A stretch of 64,000 bases of DNA. Source: Sphaerulina vaccinii. Its lineage: Eukaryota > Ascomycota > Dothideomycetes > Mycosphaerellales > Mycosphaerellaceae. Below are positions 1 to 10,030 of the stretch, piece after piece. Position 1 is the first letter of the stretch. Each line of letters begins with the position of its first letter. The stretch is from contig JAKUDP010000004.1 in NCBI GenBank assembly GCA_022570795.1, positions 1,798,001-1,862,000 on the forward strand, given 5' to 3'. A program made the translations under genes and the position numbers. The notes under the pieces are model-generated. The model ran no database searches, was not told the origin of the DNA, and worked only from the letters and a program-made list of their open reading frames with translations.

Positions 1-572
1 ACGAATGCCACAGCTCTACGCCAGCCCGGAGCTGTTATGTCTGTGTTGTCCATTTTCCAGATCGTAGTCCCGATCATCAGCAATATTGCAGTGATGATTG
101 CAGGTGCTTGGTGCTCCAAGATGGGTGCTGAATTGTGGCACCAGACCGAATAAATTAATAGCCCGATTGCTGATATCCTAGCATACTTGTAGGCTGATGT
201 CACGAAGACATGTAGTATGCTCAAGTCGGCGGCTGCCTCCAGTACTGTTAAGCATGCTTCCAGCTCAACGTCGCGTCGCACGGGGATTCGATAGATGGAC
301 CATCCGATGATAGGCACGACGTAGCCAACCGCGCCCACCACATCCATACAGATTTCAATCCCCGGTTCCTTCTGAGCTCTGATCAAGGTAGACACTGTCG
401 CGAAGTACCATCCCATATAATTGCCTGGGCCAAAATATGGCGATACATTTTCGTACGCAGCAGGATTGCTGGGACGATAGCGATATGCATCGAAAAGTAT
501 AACGCCCGTGTATGCTGCGACAGCGTAGAGAAGGAATAGAGAGTCGCGCCAAAGCCTCTTCTCTGGTGGCAT
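1..572 (-). CDS. Predicted multi-pass membrane protein, 3' end off the window
   Basis: An open frame on the minus strand starts with ATG at 570-572 and stays open for 190 codons to the left edge, so the C terminus is missing. Hydrophobic stretches lie near residues 9-26, 75-93, 133-145 and 155-171, giving at least four likely membrane spans. Short polar loops contain Arg/Lys clusters (for example around residue 95-101). I recognise no family motif and no catalytic residues. The start is chosen because it is the first ATG and is followed at once by a hydrophobic segment with a basic flank. Membrane location is inferred from composition only. Confidence 0.55.
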   Translation of the reverse strand, partial: MPPEKRLWRDSLFLLYAVAAYTGVILFDAYRYRPSNPAAYENVSPYFGPGNYMGWYFATVSTLIRAQKEPGIEICMDVVGAVGYVVPIIGWSIYRIPVRRDVELEACLTVLEAAADLSILHVFVTSAYKYARISAIGLLIYSVWCHNSAPILEHQAPAIITAILLMIGTTIWKMDNTDITAPGWRRAVAF

Positions 573-1230
573 GCTTCGCTCGAGTTGGTCAGTGATTACG
601 TTGTGTATGTATATGCAAGTGTTTGAAATTCTAAGAGTGCAAGAGCAGAGAACGTCAGCCTGAGAAGTCTTATACGCTCTGACAAGCACTTGATGCATAT
701 ACCATTTGAGGACTGAGGCGTTCGGCGTTCTTGAGGAAAAGCGTCTACAAGGCTACGAGAGCTGTTAGCGTAGGAGCCACGTTCATCTGCCATTGGCTTG
801 GCACACCTGGCTTGCATTAACAACGCAGTGTAGGTCACTTTGTGACTTGACCGCTGTATGCTCAGCCTGATCACAGCCATGTCAGCCCGTTGGCAGCCTC
901 ATCGCAGCCTGGTCACAGGAGGGCGGCCAGTAGCCAAGCAGCCCACACCCTCATGCAGTCAGTGGCCTTTCCAGCGTGACACTCGCTTTTCGCCTTTTCT
1001 TGCCCAGTCAGTGTAGTTGAGGCTTAGTGCAGACTGCAGACGCGCACTAGCTGAGGCGGGCGGAGCAGTGGTCTCGATATCTGATAAAGCGCTCGAAAGC
1101 ATGTGATAAGGTCAGTGACTGGGCTTGCAGCTAAAGTACCATGTAGCTCACTTGGAGCGACGACTCACCCAGCCCAACTCATGAGAGCATTCTCACTCCA
1201 TACTCTCCGCGCCATACGAGGGTCGCCCCT
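573..1230. other. Intergenic, nothing recognised
   Basis: About 660 bases without a convincing coding frame. It must hold the 5' region of the membrane-protein gene on its left. I see no repeat, RNA gene or clear TATA element. Confidence 0.4.
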
Positions 1231-1665
1231 TCAATGCTCACCAACGCCGTCGTTTTTGGGCGCAGGGGCCTCGATCTCCTGCTTAGCCTGTTTCATCAAA
1301 CCCTCCATACTCTCGGTAAGAGCCTCCTCCGTCTGTTTATTAGTAACTCCCTCCTTCATTTTCTCGACCTTGACATATCCATTGTTAACCCACACATACT
1401 CCGGCAACTTGCCACCCTTGGGCACACCCACCAGGTAGCAGGTGAATCTTTCCTCGGGTGGGCCACCCATGTTGCAAGCGTAATTCACCAAGTCGTTGTG
1501 GTGGAAGTACCACTCTATGTTTGAAGCAATTGTCGAGCGGTTCGCTGAGTATGGTTCCGGAAGGATGATCAGGTAGATTGCCAGAGCTGAGTCTTGAAAG
1601 CGAGGTATCTCCTCGCGCATCAGTGCAGACTTGGCCCATGACAGCGCCGTGTCAGGAGTGGTCAT
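1231..1665 (-). CDS. Hypothetical protein, 144 residues
   Basis: A single-exon frame with ATG at 1663-1665 and a stop at 1231-1233. The translation is mixed and soluble, with no signal peptide or membrane span. The middle has several aromatic and cysteine residues (around residues 55-80) and the C-terminal third is Lys/Glu rich and probably helical (residues 100-135). I do not recognise the family. The composition looks more protein-like than overlapping frames, and the length is plausible for a small fungal orphan. It could still be a chance frame. Confidence 0.45.
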   Translation of the reverse strand: MTTPDTALSWAKSALMREEIPRFQDSALAIYLIILPEPYSANRSTIASNIEWYFHHNDLVNYACNMGGPPEERFTCYLVGVPKGGKLPEYVWVNNGYVKVEKMKEGVTNKQTEEALTESMEGLMKQAKQEIEAPAPKNDGVGEH

Positions 1666-2730
1666 TACGGGTTCGTTGGTGCCGATTGAAGCTGCGAGTG
1701 GGAGTGAGAGGGTGGTCCTGGTGATGGCGAAAATTTGATGTATAGTTTCGTGTTTGCTGTTGTTCTTCTGAGGCGCACCTCTCTGTGTGGCGACAGAAAT
1801 GCAATTCGCTGGAAGGTGATCGTGGTTGATGGATCGAAATCGAAAGTGGAGAAACTAAATAAGGGAGGGTCAGCAATGTCAACTCAGCAACGCCTACCTT
1901 TTCGGCGATGCGAGGTCCTCATGCATCTAGCTGCCAATGCAGTAGAGCTCGGCGCCACACTGAAGACGAGACCATATCGTACAGTCTGAGTATCAAATTT
2001 GCGTGAGGTTGTCCGCACTTCGCCATCGGTGTGACAACGCGATGAAATCATCCTCGTCTTTACGTTCTCTGTGCTCGAGTGCCTACACTGTGCCTTGACT
2101 CTTCTCATGATACGATTATGGCCAGGCTCAAGAGGTGAGTATCTGTAAGTCTGCATTATGTTCAGGCGGCTAGGGCATCGTGCATACGTTGTTTGCTCGT
2201 CGCATCCGCTGCAGCCATCTGGCCGCCGATGACAGTTTGGTCCGGCTTCACATCTGGCGATTTGTGGACTTTGGGAACATGTTGTAGGTGATCTTGGAGA
2301 TGTGTTGTCGTCGCTCTCGTCCCGAACCGCTGCCAGCCACATCTTGGCTAACAACGTCGCTTTCCAGCTTCACGCCCATCTTCTGCACCACGTGAAGAAC
2401 ATGAACTGCATCGAACGTGGAAGAAAGGCACGCTTCTGCAGTGTAACGCGCTAGAAATGCGCGACATGCTCGCAGGTCAGGCACGGCTCAGGAACAGGGC
2501 AAGATCGACAGGCGGGAAACTGCTTCATATGTTTCACTGGCTGCAAAACATCGGCATGTGGGTTTGCAATGATGTCGCCAGTGGTACGGCATGAAGAATC
2601 TGAGCAACGTGAAACAAGAAACATCCACTCGAACGCGTACCTGCTCTTGCCATGTTATAAGAACGGACCGACTACACCTCTTCATCACCAGAACAGACCA
2701 CATCCTGAAACCATATCCAAGACAAACAGG
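1666..2730. other. Intergenic, about 1.1 kb
   Basis: No coding frame here is convincing; the open stretches on both strands are short and of odd composition. The right end carries the promoter of the secreted-protein gene that starts at 2731. Confidence 0.4.
2656..2661 (+). promoter_or_regulatory. TATA-like element of the secreted-protein gene
   Basis: TATAAG lies 70 bases before the ATG at 2731 in an otherwise non-coding stretch. The assignment rests on sequence and spacing only. Confidence 0.35.
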
Positions 2731-3327
2731 ATGCACTTCTCCATCACTATCCTCGCTCTAGCAGCATTAGCATCCCTCGCCGTGGCCATCCCGACAGCCC
2801 AGCAGAACCTGACGAACTTCTATCTCGTCACCACGACTTCCCGCGACTTCGTAGCCAACTCTTCCGCCCTCCCCGATGTTAACGCAACCTCCCTCTTCGA
2901 CGCCGTCTCGCCCTCGACCAGCAGTGATCTATACCAGCTTCGTCTGATCGCCCCCGGCTATGGCAGCTTGCCGCAGTTCAACTTGACAGGCAATGTCCTG
3001 CACACGATCGCATACGGCGCCCACGGCGTAGGAGAGTACGACTACGAGAGCACCGAGGTGGAAGAGGGAGAAGTTCTGGAGTTCGACCCTACTCTAGAGG
3101 AGGGAAGCAACCTGAGCTTGAAGAATGGGTACTTGCTGGCTGTCGATGGGCAGTGTACGGGCTGGACTGTGTGCTCGGGAGCGCACGATCAGGCTGTGGT
3201 AGGTTCATAGCTTGGTGATGATGGTGAAGTGCTATGCTGACCTTGATTTCTGCAGATCTCGTGGAAAGGAAATGACTCGAATTGCGAGGCGAGGTTCATT
3301 CAGGCTGTGAAGAATGCTCCGTACTAG
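2731..3327 (+). CDS. Small secreted protein, 179 residues
   Basis: Two exons, 2731-3198 and 3256-3327, joined in phase 0 (GTAGGT...TGCAG), give 179 residues. Residues 1-19 form a clear signal peptide (MHF start, Leu/Ala core, cleavage after AVA or AIP). The mature part has several N-x-S/T sites and two cysteines near residues 143-148 plus one in the second exon. The open frame extends upstream of 2731, but only this ATG gives a signal peptide at the N terminus. A TATA-like TATAAG sits 70 bases upstream. It resembles extracellular ascomycete proteins of unknown function. An effector or cell-wall role is possible but not shown. Confidence 0.75.
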
Positions 3328-3642
3328 ATCAAGTGGTAGCTCACTGCTGCCTGGTAAGTGGCGGTAGGTGAATGTCACCCATTCACCGCGCATAGCTGCT
3401 CGTTGAGCTCAATTGACGCTTCACTCTGGTTCCATGGTTTCCCCTCCGCCACTCTCACTTATTGCAGCATGTATCTCTTCGGACCTGCGCCTTGAAATTC
3501 ACCTCGTTTCTCTTGCTGCTTCCAGCACACATATTTCGCGCATCCGGACCCACTGATCTAACATCCTCCACCAGCATTGTTCTACCGAGTCACAATTTAT
3601 AACGCAGGCATCATCACACTGGTGAAAGGTCACATACTCGCG

Positions 3643-6600
3643 ATGGCGACCGACTCGCTCTTCATACCAGAAGGGGCCGATCCAGAAGACGATGTGCTCG
3701 GAGCAACTCCAGAAGATAGTGTGTTCGGTGGCACCGGAGCGGACGACGTACTCGGCGACGACCCAGGGGACGATATCCTCGACGGCGACCTAGAAGACGA
3801 CGTCCTCGCAGGACAAGGCGGCGAATCTGACGAGGAGCCATGGACGAAGAGCTTACTGGCCTCACTCCAAAGCGAAGGCTTGCATATCGAAGCAATCGCC
3901 TACGACAGCAAGTTCAAGGAGATCCCAACTAGCCTTAAGCAAATCTGTGACGACCTTATTGAAGCAGTCCCAGAGAAACACCACGAACACCACTTGTTCA
4001 AGCACTTGTTATCGGAGACGAAGAAAGCTGCAGTTTCTCCCGCGCCGCCCAAGCGTCGCATCAACATCATTGGGAAGTCTGGCGCTGGGAAGAGCTCTCT
4101 TCTGAACTCTGTCCTGTGTCTGCCAGGCATAGCTAAGGCATCGGGGGTGGGATCAGGGTGCACGCATGTCCCGACATCATACGAATCTCCCTTCGATGGA
4201 CAAGCTACGACATTTGAAGTACTGATCGAATGCCTTTCGATGAATAAGATTCGAGCACACCTGAAGCGTGTGTGGTCCGATTACTATGAATGGCATTTCA
4301 ACATCAACGACGATTCAGAAGAAGAGGAAGGAAGTGAAGGAAAGAAGGTCAGTAATCAGAAAGGGAGCAAAGACCAGAAAGGCGGTCAAGAACAGAAAGA
4401 GTCGGCCGAGCAAGATGCCATAGGTGCTTTCGATGTTTTCCGCTGTCTATTCTCCGGGAAGAAAGAGTTCAAGACTGAGGAGAAAGCGAGGACTACTCTG
4501 AGCAAGCTCAGCAAAAAGCCAACTGACAAGGTTGTCGATCAATTGTCCACCTGGTGCGCGGAACTCCTTCCCACTCCCACCGAATTGGACGTGGATCCTG
4601 AGAGGAATCATCAAGATGATCTGATTCCTGTCTTGAGGTTCGGTCACAACGATGCTGAAGAGGTGCACTCTTGGTTACAAGCTTATGCATTCTCGGACTC
4701 CAGCTTTCAGACGTCCTCGCTATGGCCTCTGGTTGACGGTGTACGCGTAGGCATTCGCGGTGTACCCATTCTGGAGTACGTGACTCTGGTCGACTGGCCA
4801 GGAACAGGCGATACGAATCAATTCCGAGCGCAAGCTTCGACTGAGCGTATCACGGACTGCGACGAACTATGGCTTGTTGCTACACCAAGTCGCATCGTGA
4901 CAGAGCCTATCGTCTGGCGGACACTACAACGTTACGCAAGTGACCTTCCGTGTACTATCGTTTGCACCCATATCGATACAAAGTGCGACGATTGGGACGA
5001 CGCCAAGGTGATCGCCAAAGGACCTGCAATTGACGATCTCGCAAACCTGAAGAAGGAGAGCGTACAGCTTCCCAAGCAGGTAGAAACACTCGAGAGGCGA
5101 GGAAAAGAGAGAAGAGATCTCAAAGACACCGGCTATAAGAGTAACCCGGGCGGCAAGAGGCAGAAACTCTCAGATGCACAGTTGAAGACGAACCAGAGTA
5201 AGCTCACAGAACTAAGCAATGAACTTGATCCTAAGAAGAAGCGTCTGGCTGGGCTGGGGCTGGAACGCCGTCTACTGATCAAGGGTATCTGCGCCGAGCA
5301 CTACCAGGGGAACATCAAAGACAAGATCAAGCAAGTGGCCAAAGCAGCTAAGAAAGTCCACATCTTCTTCGTGTCTAGCGAGCACTACATGGGCAACAAA
5401 GACATGAAGACCATCGAAGGTGCCATCTTGCCTCTGGCAGACACAGGAATCCCATCTCTTCGAGCTCATATCCTTCGGCAGGCTTCTCCAGACATCGTCA
5501 CTACTGTCCATCAGTATATGGACGGTGTCGACGGAGTCCTATCCGGTCTGGGTGTGACCATCAGACCCGAGGAATTAGAGTCGTGTCAAGGAACACTGCA
5601 AGAAATGCTCAAGAAGTCAGACAATGGCGCCAAGGCCATGCAAAGCTACATCGCACCCATCGAGCAGCGTACAGAGACATTCTTCGTCAGTACTATCAAG
5701 GGAGCATTGGATGTTCTCATCGCAGCCGCGCAGGCCGCAGTATCCGAATATCGCAAGTGGCATGCCATGTCATTGAAAGCCTTCATCAGGAAGGATGGCG
5801 ATTGGGAGACCCCTTCCAAACCAGCTCAAAAGTGGAATGAACATTTCGCGGGCGACCTCCCACAAATGATCACTGAGCAGTGGGACAAGTTCCTACAAAA
5901 GGAGGAGGAGGTCATGGAAGATCTGCAAAATACTCTCCACGCAGAGCTCGACAATCTCCTGCACGAAATTGACTCTCGAGAGGTAACTCAGCAGGTCAAA
6001 GACTATGATGTTGGAGCATTCGCAGAGCTTGTGCGAACACAAGCGCAGCAGCTCCGTAACGAGTGCGCGAACACTAAAGCGGTGTATGCACAGAGGATGA
6101 TGTATGTGACTATGCAGCCTTTCAAAGACGACAAGCTAACTTGAGCGCAGAGAGATCAAGATCAAGGCTACCCGCGTGGGCGACAATGCTCTCCGAGGCT
6201 TTTTCGACAGGAAGCTGTTGAATACCTACGAGGAGGCTCGAGCCATTACAGGTAAGCTAATCATCCCAGGAAGTGCATGTCAACGCTGACACATTGTAGG
6301 CAGAGGCTATGGAGCTAACGTCAACGATCACTTCGAGATCTTTCTGGAACGCAGAGACCCAGAGTCTCCCTTCATCTCCACGGGCGACCGTGTCCGGAAG
6401 AACATCGACTTACAAGCGAAATTTCGGGCTCAAGCTGTCGTAGAAGACTTCCAGAATCGTCTCACGAACATCTCCAAGTATCTGGACAGTGTCTTCAACA
6501 AGGATGTCGACTTCACCAGTGTCGTGGAAGCCAGAGTTGCTCTTGTGACGCAGCATCAGAGAGCTCTCCAGCAGTTCGCAAGCTGCAAGGAAGACCTGAG

Positions 6601-6700
6601 CAGTGTCGAGCGAAAGTACAAGCAGCAGGACAATCAGAAGAACCAGATGAAGTTGGTGGCGTCGGTAAAGGCCAAAAAGGTGAAGAAGGAAAAGAAGTGA
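3643..6700 (+). CDS. Large dynamin-like P-loop GTPase, 986 residues
   Basis: Exons 3643-6101, 6151-6251 and 6300-6700 join in frame to 986 residues. Both introns have GT-AG ends and a CTAAC-type branch site. Motifs: G1/P-loop GKSGAGKSS at residues 144-152; G3 DWPGTG near 384; G4-like THID near residue 442. These identify a TRAFAC/dynamin-superfamily GTPase, close to the fungal group annotated as dynamin-like or SLIP-GC-like nuclear GTPases. A Lys/Glu/Gln-rich charged insert sits around residues 220-260. The C-terminal 300 residues look helical and end in a Lys-rich tail. Residues 12-56 are five tandem nonapeptides (described separately). The start at 3643 is the first ATG; the open frame upstream begins only with a TTG. 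The cellular role is unknown; membrane remodelling or defence-like roles are speculation. Confidence 0.8.
3676..3810 (+). repeat. Five tandem 27-base repeats encoding acidic nonapeptides
   Basis: Residues 12-56 of the GTPase fall into five consecutive 9-residue units: ADPEDDVLG, ATPEDSVFG, GTGADDVLG, DDPGDDILD, GDLEDDVLA. The shared core is D-D-V/I-L. Period and D/L spacing resemble the GGxGxDxLx calcium-binding repeat of RTX proteins. The underlying DNA period is 27 bases with many synonymous differences, so the array is not freshly duplicated. Confidence 0.75.
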
Positions 6701-7376
6701 GCTCACCGAGAGCTAGGCTCATTGCTAATGGGATAGCACGAATTGAGATCCGAGTGCGACACTTACGAGACATGCTTGATATGAAGGAGGGCATATATGC
6801 ACTGCGTGCTACGAGACACCGAAGATCGGCCAGAACAGTTTAGGCTACATCTTATACTTCACTTATCTTGGTTCCAGGAATGTGTCATATCTTCCACCGT
6901 TCAGAACTCCCCGATACTGACGTTCGCAGACGCAAGCACGCCTTCTGCTCTATGCTACAGCTTAAAGCTGCTCCCAATGTGATCACATCCTTCGACAATG
7001 TGGTCCAGTTGATGCTACTGGCTGATGTCGAACTTGACATTCCGGACGATCAGCATACATGGAGAGACAGACTCACGTTCAGGAACAGAGGACTACGAAG
7101 GAGAATTGGGTCGAGCAGGCGAGTAGGTGAAGTGTGTCATTTATCAAGCTACGACGACTACGGCAGCAGACTGATACTGGAGCGCAATTTCGACTTATTC
7201 AGTCACCTGTGAGATCGAGAACCTCATCCTGCCCAGCTCGAGGCTGCTCCTTCAACCTCAGAGAACACGGGAGCTTGGAGGTAAACCTTTGCAGAGGCGC
7301 GACAGCGTTCAGCTCGACTCGATTGCTTGCGACTCCTGCCAATGCCCGCCGTCCATGCTGCCATCTCTACTATCGA
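6701..7376. other. Intergenic, nothing recognised
   Basis: Short open frames occur on the plus strand (for example 6868-7212), but none has recognisable motifs or a plausible gene structure. This stretch lies between the ends of two converging genes. Confidence 0.4.
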
Positions 7377-8262
7377 CTACACCAAGCCCGTCAAGAAAGT
7401 CGAAGCCCGACTCGTGAATGCAGTAACGGCTATATTGTGCACACTCTGATCCACAGTAGGAGGTAAGAAAGGCTTCGGATACTCTCCACTGCTACAAGCA
7501 AAGTCTCCAGAGTCACAGTACGCCCGGGCTCGATTGACATAGTCGTTGTTGAAAGTCGCATAGTCGCCTCTCGGGAAAAGACTATTCTGAGTCGCCGTGC
7601 CTTGGTTGATCGGGAACTTCGTGTTGCCGTTAGTGTTGGTGTAAGAGGTTGGAGCGATAACTATAGCGCCAGCGACTATCGAAGTGTCAGTGGGTACATA
7701 TATAAGGATATGGGACAAAGGAAGCGCATACTATTCTTAGCCAAACCAAAACTCTTTAGACTCGGATACATCCCTCCTCCCTACAAGGTCGTATTGTCTC
7801 CAATAAGTGTAGATAACATAACTTGTCCTCCCTGACTATACCCAAGCAGCATAAACCTCGGCGTCGGTCTCGCCTGCGTAGTGCAATTGGCCACATAACC
7901 CTTAATGATTTCTGCGCCTGCGTGACCCCAAACCCTATCGAAGCGAAATAACTCCTAGCAGTCAGATCTTGACCTCCATTGGCAGCATATAGCAAGGCAT
8001 AGATCTTGGATTCAGGGACTTTGTTAATAACTGCTTGAGCGATATTTCGAAGATCTCCCCCTACAGAGTCGCCGAGGAATTCGTAATTTGGTGCACAGGA
8101 TTGTGGACTGCCTGTGTAGCTGTTGTTGGTGCCGCGAGCTGCGAGGATGAAGATGCCATTGCTTTCTGTGCATGGGTAGTTGAGTGGTGGGCAAGCATCG
8201 GCGTATGTTAAGGAAGAGTAGGCCAGCAGAGTGATCATCGAGAGCAGGGTGGAAGAGAGCAT
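7377..8262 (-). pseudogene. CE5/cutinase-like serine esterase, apparently broken
   Basis: The N terminus (ATG at 8260-8262) is a signal peptide followed by a cutinase-fold region containing AARGTNN. The frame continues to about 7930 and then has to change: the coding signal resumes in another frame with WGHAGAE, and further on LLGYSQGGQ, the nucleophile Ser motif of CE5 esterases. I find no canonical intron that explains the change (it lies around 7926-7955). In the second frame an in-frame TAG occurs at 7781-7783, after which 16 residues of protein-like sequence lead to a good intron (7676-7731, GTATGC...GATAG). The last exon, 7377-7675, contains YCDSGD and a late His, the expected catalytic Asp and His region. 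So all catalytic elements survive, but one frame change and one TAG interrupt them. A sequence error or unusual splicing is not excluded. Confidence 0.65.
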
Positions 8263-8566
8263 GTTGTAGGTGAGCCTGTATCTTGCAGCTAGAGTCGGGA
8301 TGTTGAAGCAGAGAAGTGCTTTTGGTTGCTTGGTGTCTAGTAAGAGGAATTGAAGGTTGTAAGTGCTGCTTCGGAAAGATATTGTGCCCCAGATCTGCAG
8401 GATCGTCAAAGGAGCGATCTATACTACTTTCGCCTGTAATAAGTTCAGCTAGTATTAGTGGCTGAAGAGGGCTGACTACGGAAACGCAATAGGGCTAGGA
8501 ACGGGAGATATATCCTTACTTAAGTAAAGGGTAAGTATCTCTGTTGTTCAGGTAGGGAAGAGCTAG
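8263..8566. other. Intergenic
   Basis: Upstream region of the broken esterase gene. It includes a perfect 12-base palindrome, TTACTTAAGTAA, at 8516-8527. Nothing else is recognised. Confidence 0.35.
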
Positions 8567-8666
8567 CATACTATATGCAACGTGGCCTGCGTAGAGGCCA
8601 GGAGACCAACGGAGAGGTAGAGCTGTGTAACAGAAGTTCGCGCTGCTTCGTAGCGTATATAGTATG
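8567..8666. repeat. 100-bp element with short inverted ends
   Basis: CATACTATATGC at 8567-8578 is matched in inverted orientation by GCGTATATAGTATG at 8653-8666, with about 75 bases between. The size and inverted ends resemble a tiny MITE or a decayed transposon end, but there is no visible target duplication and no second copy in the window. Confidence 0.35.
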
Positions 8667-8834
8667 ATTTTAGGTGAAAATGCCGTGCTTGTTCAATCAC
8701 ATCTCTAATATGTCCCTAGGCCAGATTCTCCATGCTGTGTTAGAGCACCTCAGCGTAGCTCACGATCGTTCTCGCGAGAGAGTGAGCCTTCCGTGTCGTT
8801 GTAAATCGTTTCAGTTCTCCCATTTCACAATGTC

Positions 8835-9596
8835 CTACTCCTCCCAATCTGGGTCATCTCTCTTCACCTTCTTCATAAACTTAGCGAAGTACTCCCTGTC
8901 GTTTTCGGCTCGTCTCCTGCTTCACATGTCAGCTTCACTTCACTTCACCCAAGTCCACGGCACAACTCACTCTGCATTGGCCCGTTCCTTCCGTTCCTTG
9001 TCGACCATTACCCCGATGGTGTTCTCAGTGATGTTCTTCGAGAACTTGTATGCCGCTTTAACCGATATCAAGTAGCTCTTGCTCATTATTGCCTGCTCCT
9101 TGCGGTACTCAAAGTCATCGTTCTGACTCTCCCAGTATGCCTGGATAAGCGGCTTCGCCTTCTTGCCCATTCTGTACTGAGTGACCTATGAATTCTCCTT
9201 TGGTGGCCAGCCTAACCAAGTGACCAGATATTCCTAGTGCTCCTGGAGTCCATGCGTCTTATATGCGAATCCGTTCCGGCGGGCATCGATGATACTGTCG
9301 ACGACATAGCCGAGATTCTAACCAGGTGCTGGGTAGGTGAAGTGGTTATGTTCGCTGTCGGTCACAGACGCATTTTTCTCGGTGGGACCTGGATATATGA
9401 AATGTATGCTTCGGCGGCGGCGTGGTAGGCTCTTTGTGGGGCTTTTCTTGTGAATCTTCGAGTATAGTGAGGGTGCGAGGGTGGCGAGTTTCTCGGTTAT
9501 TCTCTCTCTGCGAGGCGTTTTCTTATAAATCTTCGAATATGATGCGGGTGCGAAGGGGGCGAGTTCCTCGGTTGTTCTCTCTCTACGTGGCGCCAT
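8835..9596 (-). pseudogene. Chromodomain gene with three in-frame TAG codons
   Basis: From ATG at 9594-9596 one frame of 236 codons runs through two exons, 8971-9596 and 8835-8916 (intron GTGAGT...GCAG, CTGAC branch site). Only three TAG codons, at 9318-9320, 9234-9236 and 9186-9188, interrupt it. The middle encodes a chromodomain (YVVDSIIDAR...EYLV..LGWPP) and then a region ending in YWESQNDDFEYRKEQA. It is a clear paralogue of the intact gene at 20141-20813, which has YWEQEGQDFETRKAEA and the last intron at the same place and phase. The second and third TAGs fall exactly on chromodomain tryptophans (EQWQYLV and RWVSHY in the paralogue). The N terminus has a 25-residue internal duplication. 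A TATA element lies upstream. It is either a recent nonsense pseudogene or a gene whose mRNA is recoded or edited. Confidence 0.7.
9441..9590 (-). repeat. Tandem 75-base duplication in the chromodomain gene
   Basis: Residues 3-27 and 28-52 of the frame starting at 9596 are two copies of one 25-residue unit beginning PRRER.TE.LA and ending YSKI.KK. The intact paralogue lacks this duplication. Confidence 0.7.
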
Positions 9597-9726
9597 AATT
9601 CAGAGTGCTAATAGGGATGTGGAGGGGTGTGAAGGAGTAAGTGTGTGATGATGATGATGTTGCGGTAGTTAATGTCGGTGCGGATGGTATGTTGTGGTAG
9701 GTCAGAGAATTGTAGTCCGAGGGGTA

Positions 9727-9736
9727 GTATTTATAG
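9727..9736 (-). promoter_or_regulatory. TATA box of the interrupted chromodomain gene
   Basis: CTATAAATAC on the minus strand lies 131 bases before the ATG. Further upstream (about 9815-9990) are several CTCACTT-like motifs in both orientations, as in front of the intact paralogue. The promoter therefore looks undamaged. Confidence 0.5.
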
Positions 9737-10030
9737 AGGTCGCAGAAGGCCATATATAATGCTCCAGGCAGAGAGCTGGGGTCCAGTGGTGCGATTTCAT
9801 TCACTCGCAAGCTCAAGTGAGAGCTGTGCAGCGCGCACATGGAAGTGATCCGGTATAAGCCGTGGCGTAGCGTCTAACATTAGCATCCTGCCCTCACTTC
9901 CATAATGCATGCGTGACGAAACTGTGGCTACGACTCTCACTTGCTAGCCAAGCTCCGACCCTCACCTGTGCAGATCCTTCGTAATATGTGCGTGCAATTG
10001 CTTGCTGCCCTTGTTTGAGGCAATCTATTG

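Noticed and set aside
1884..2354. A 156-codon minus-strand frame
   Set aside because: Arg/Ser/Thr/Cys-rich composition typical of chance frames; no motif.
8516..8527. Perfect palindrome TTACTTAAGTAA
   Set aside because: Single occurrence in non-coding DNA; a 12-base palindrome can arise by chance in 64 kb.
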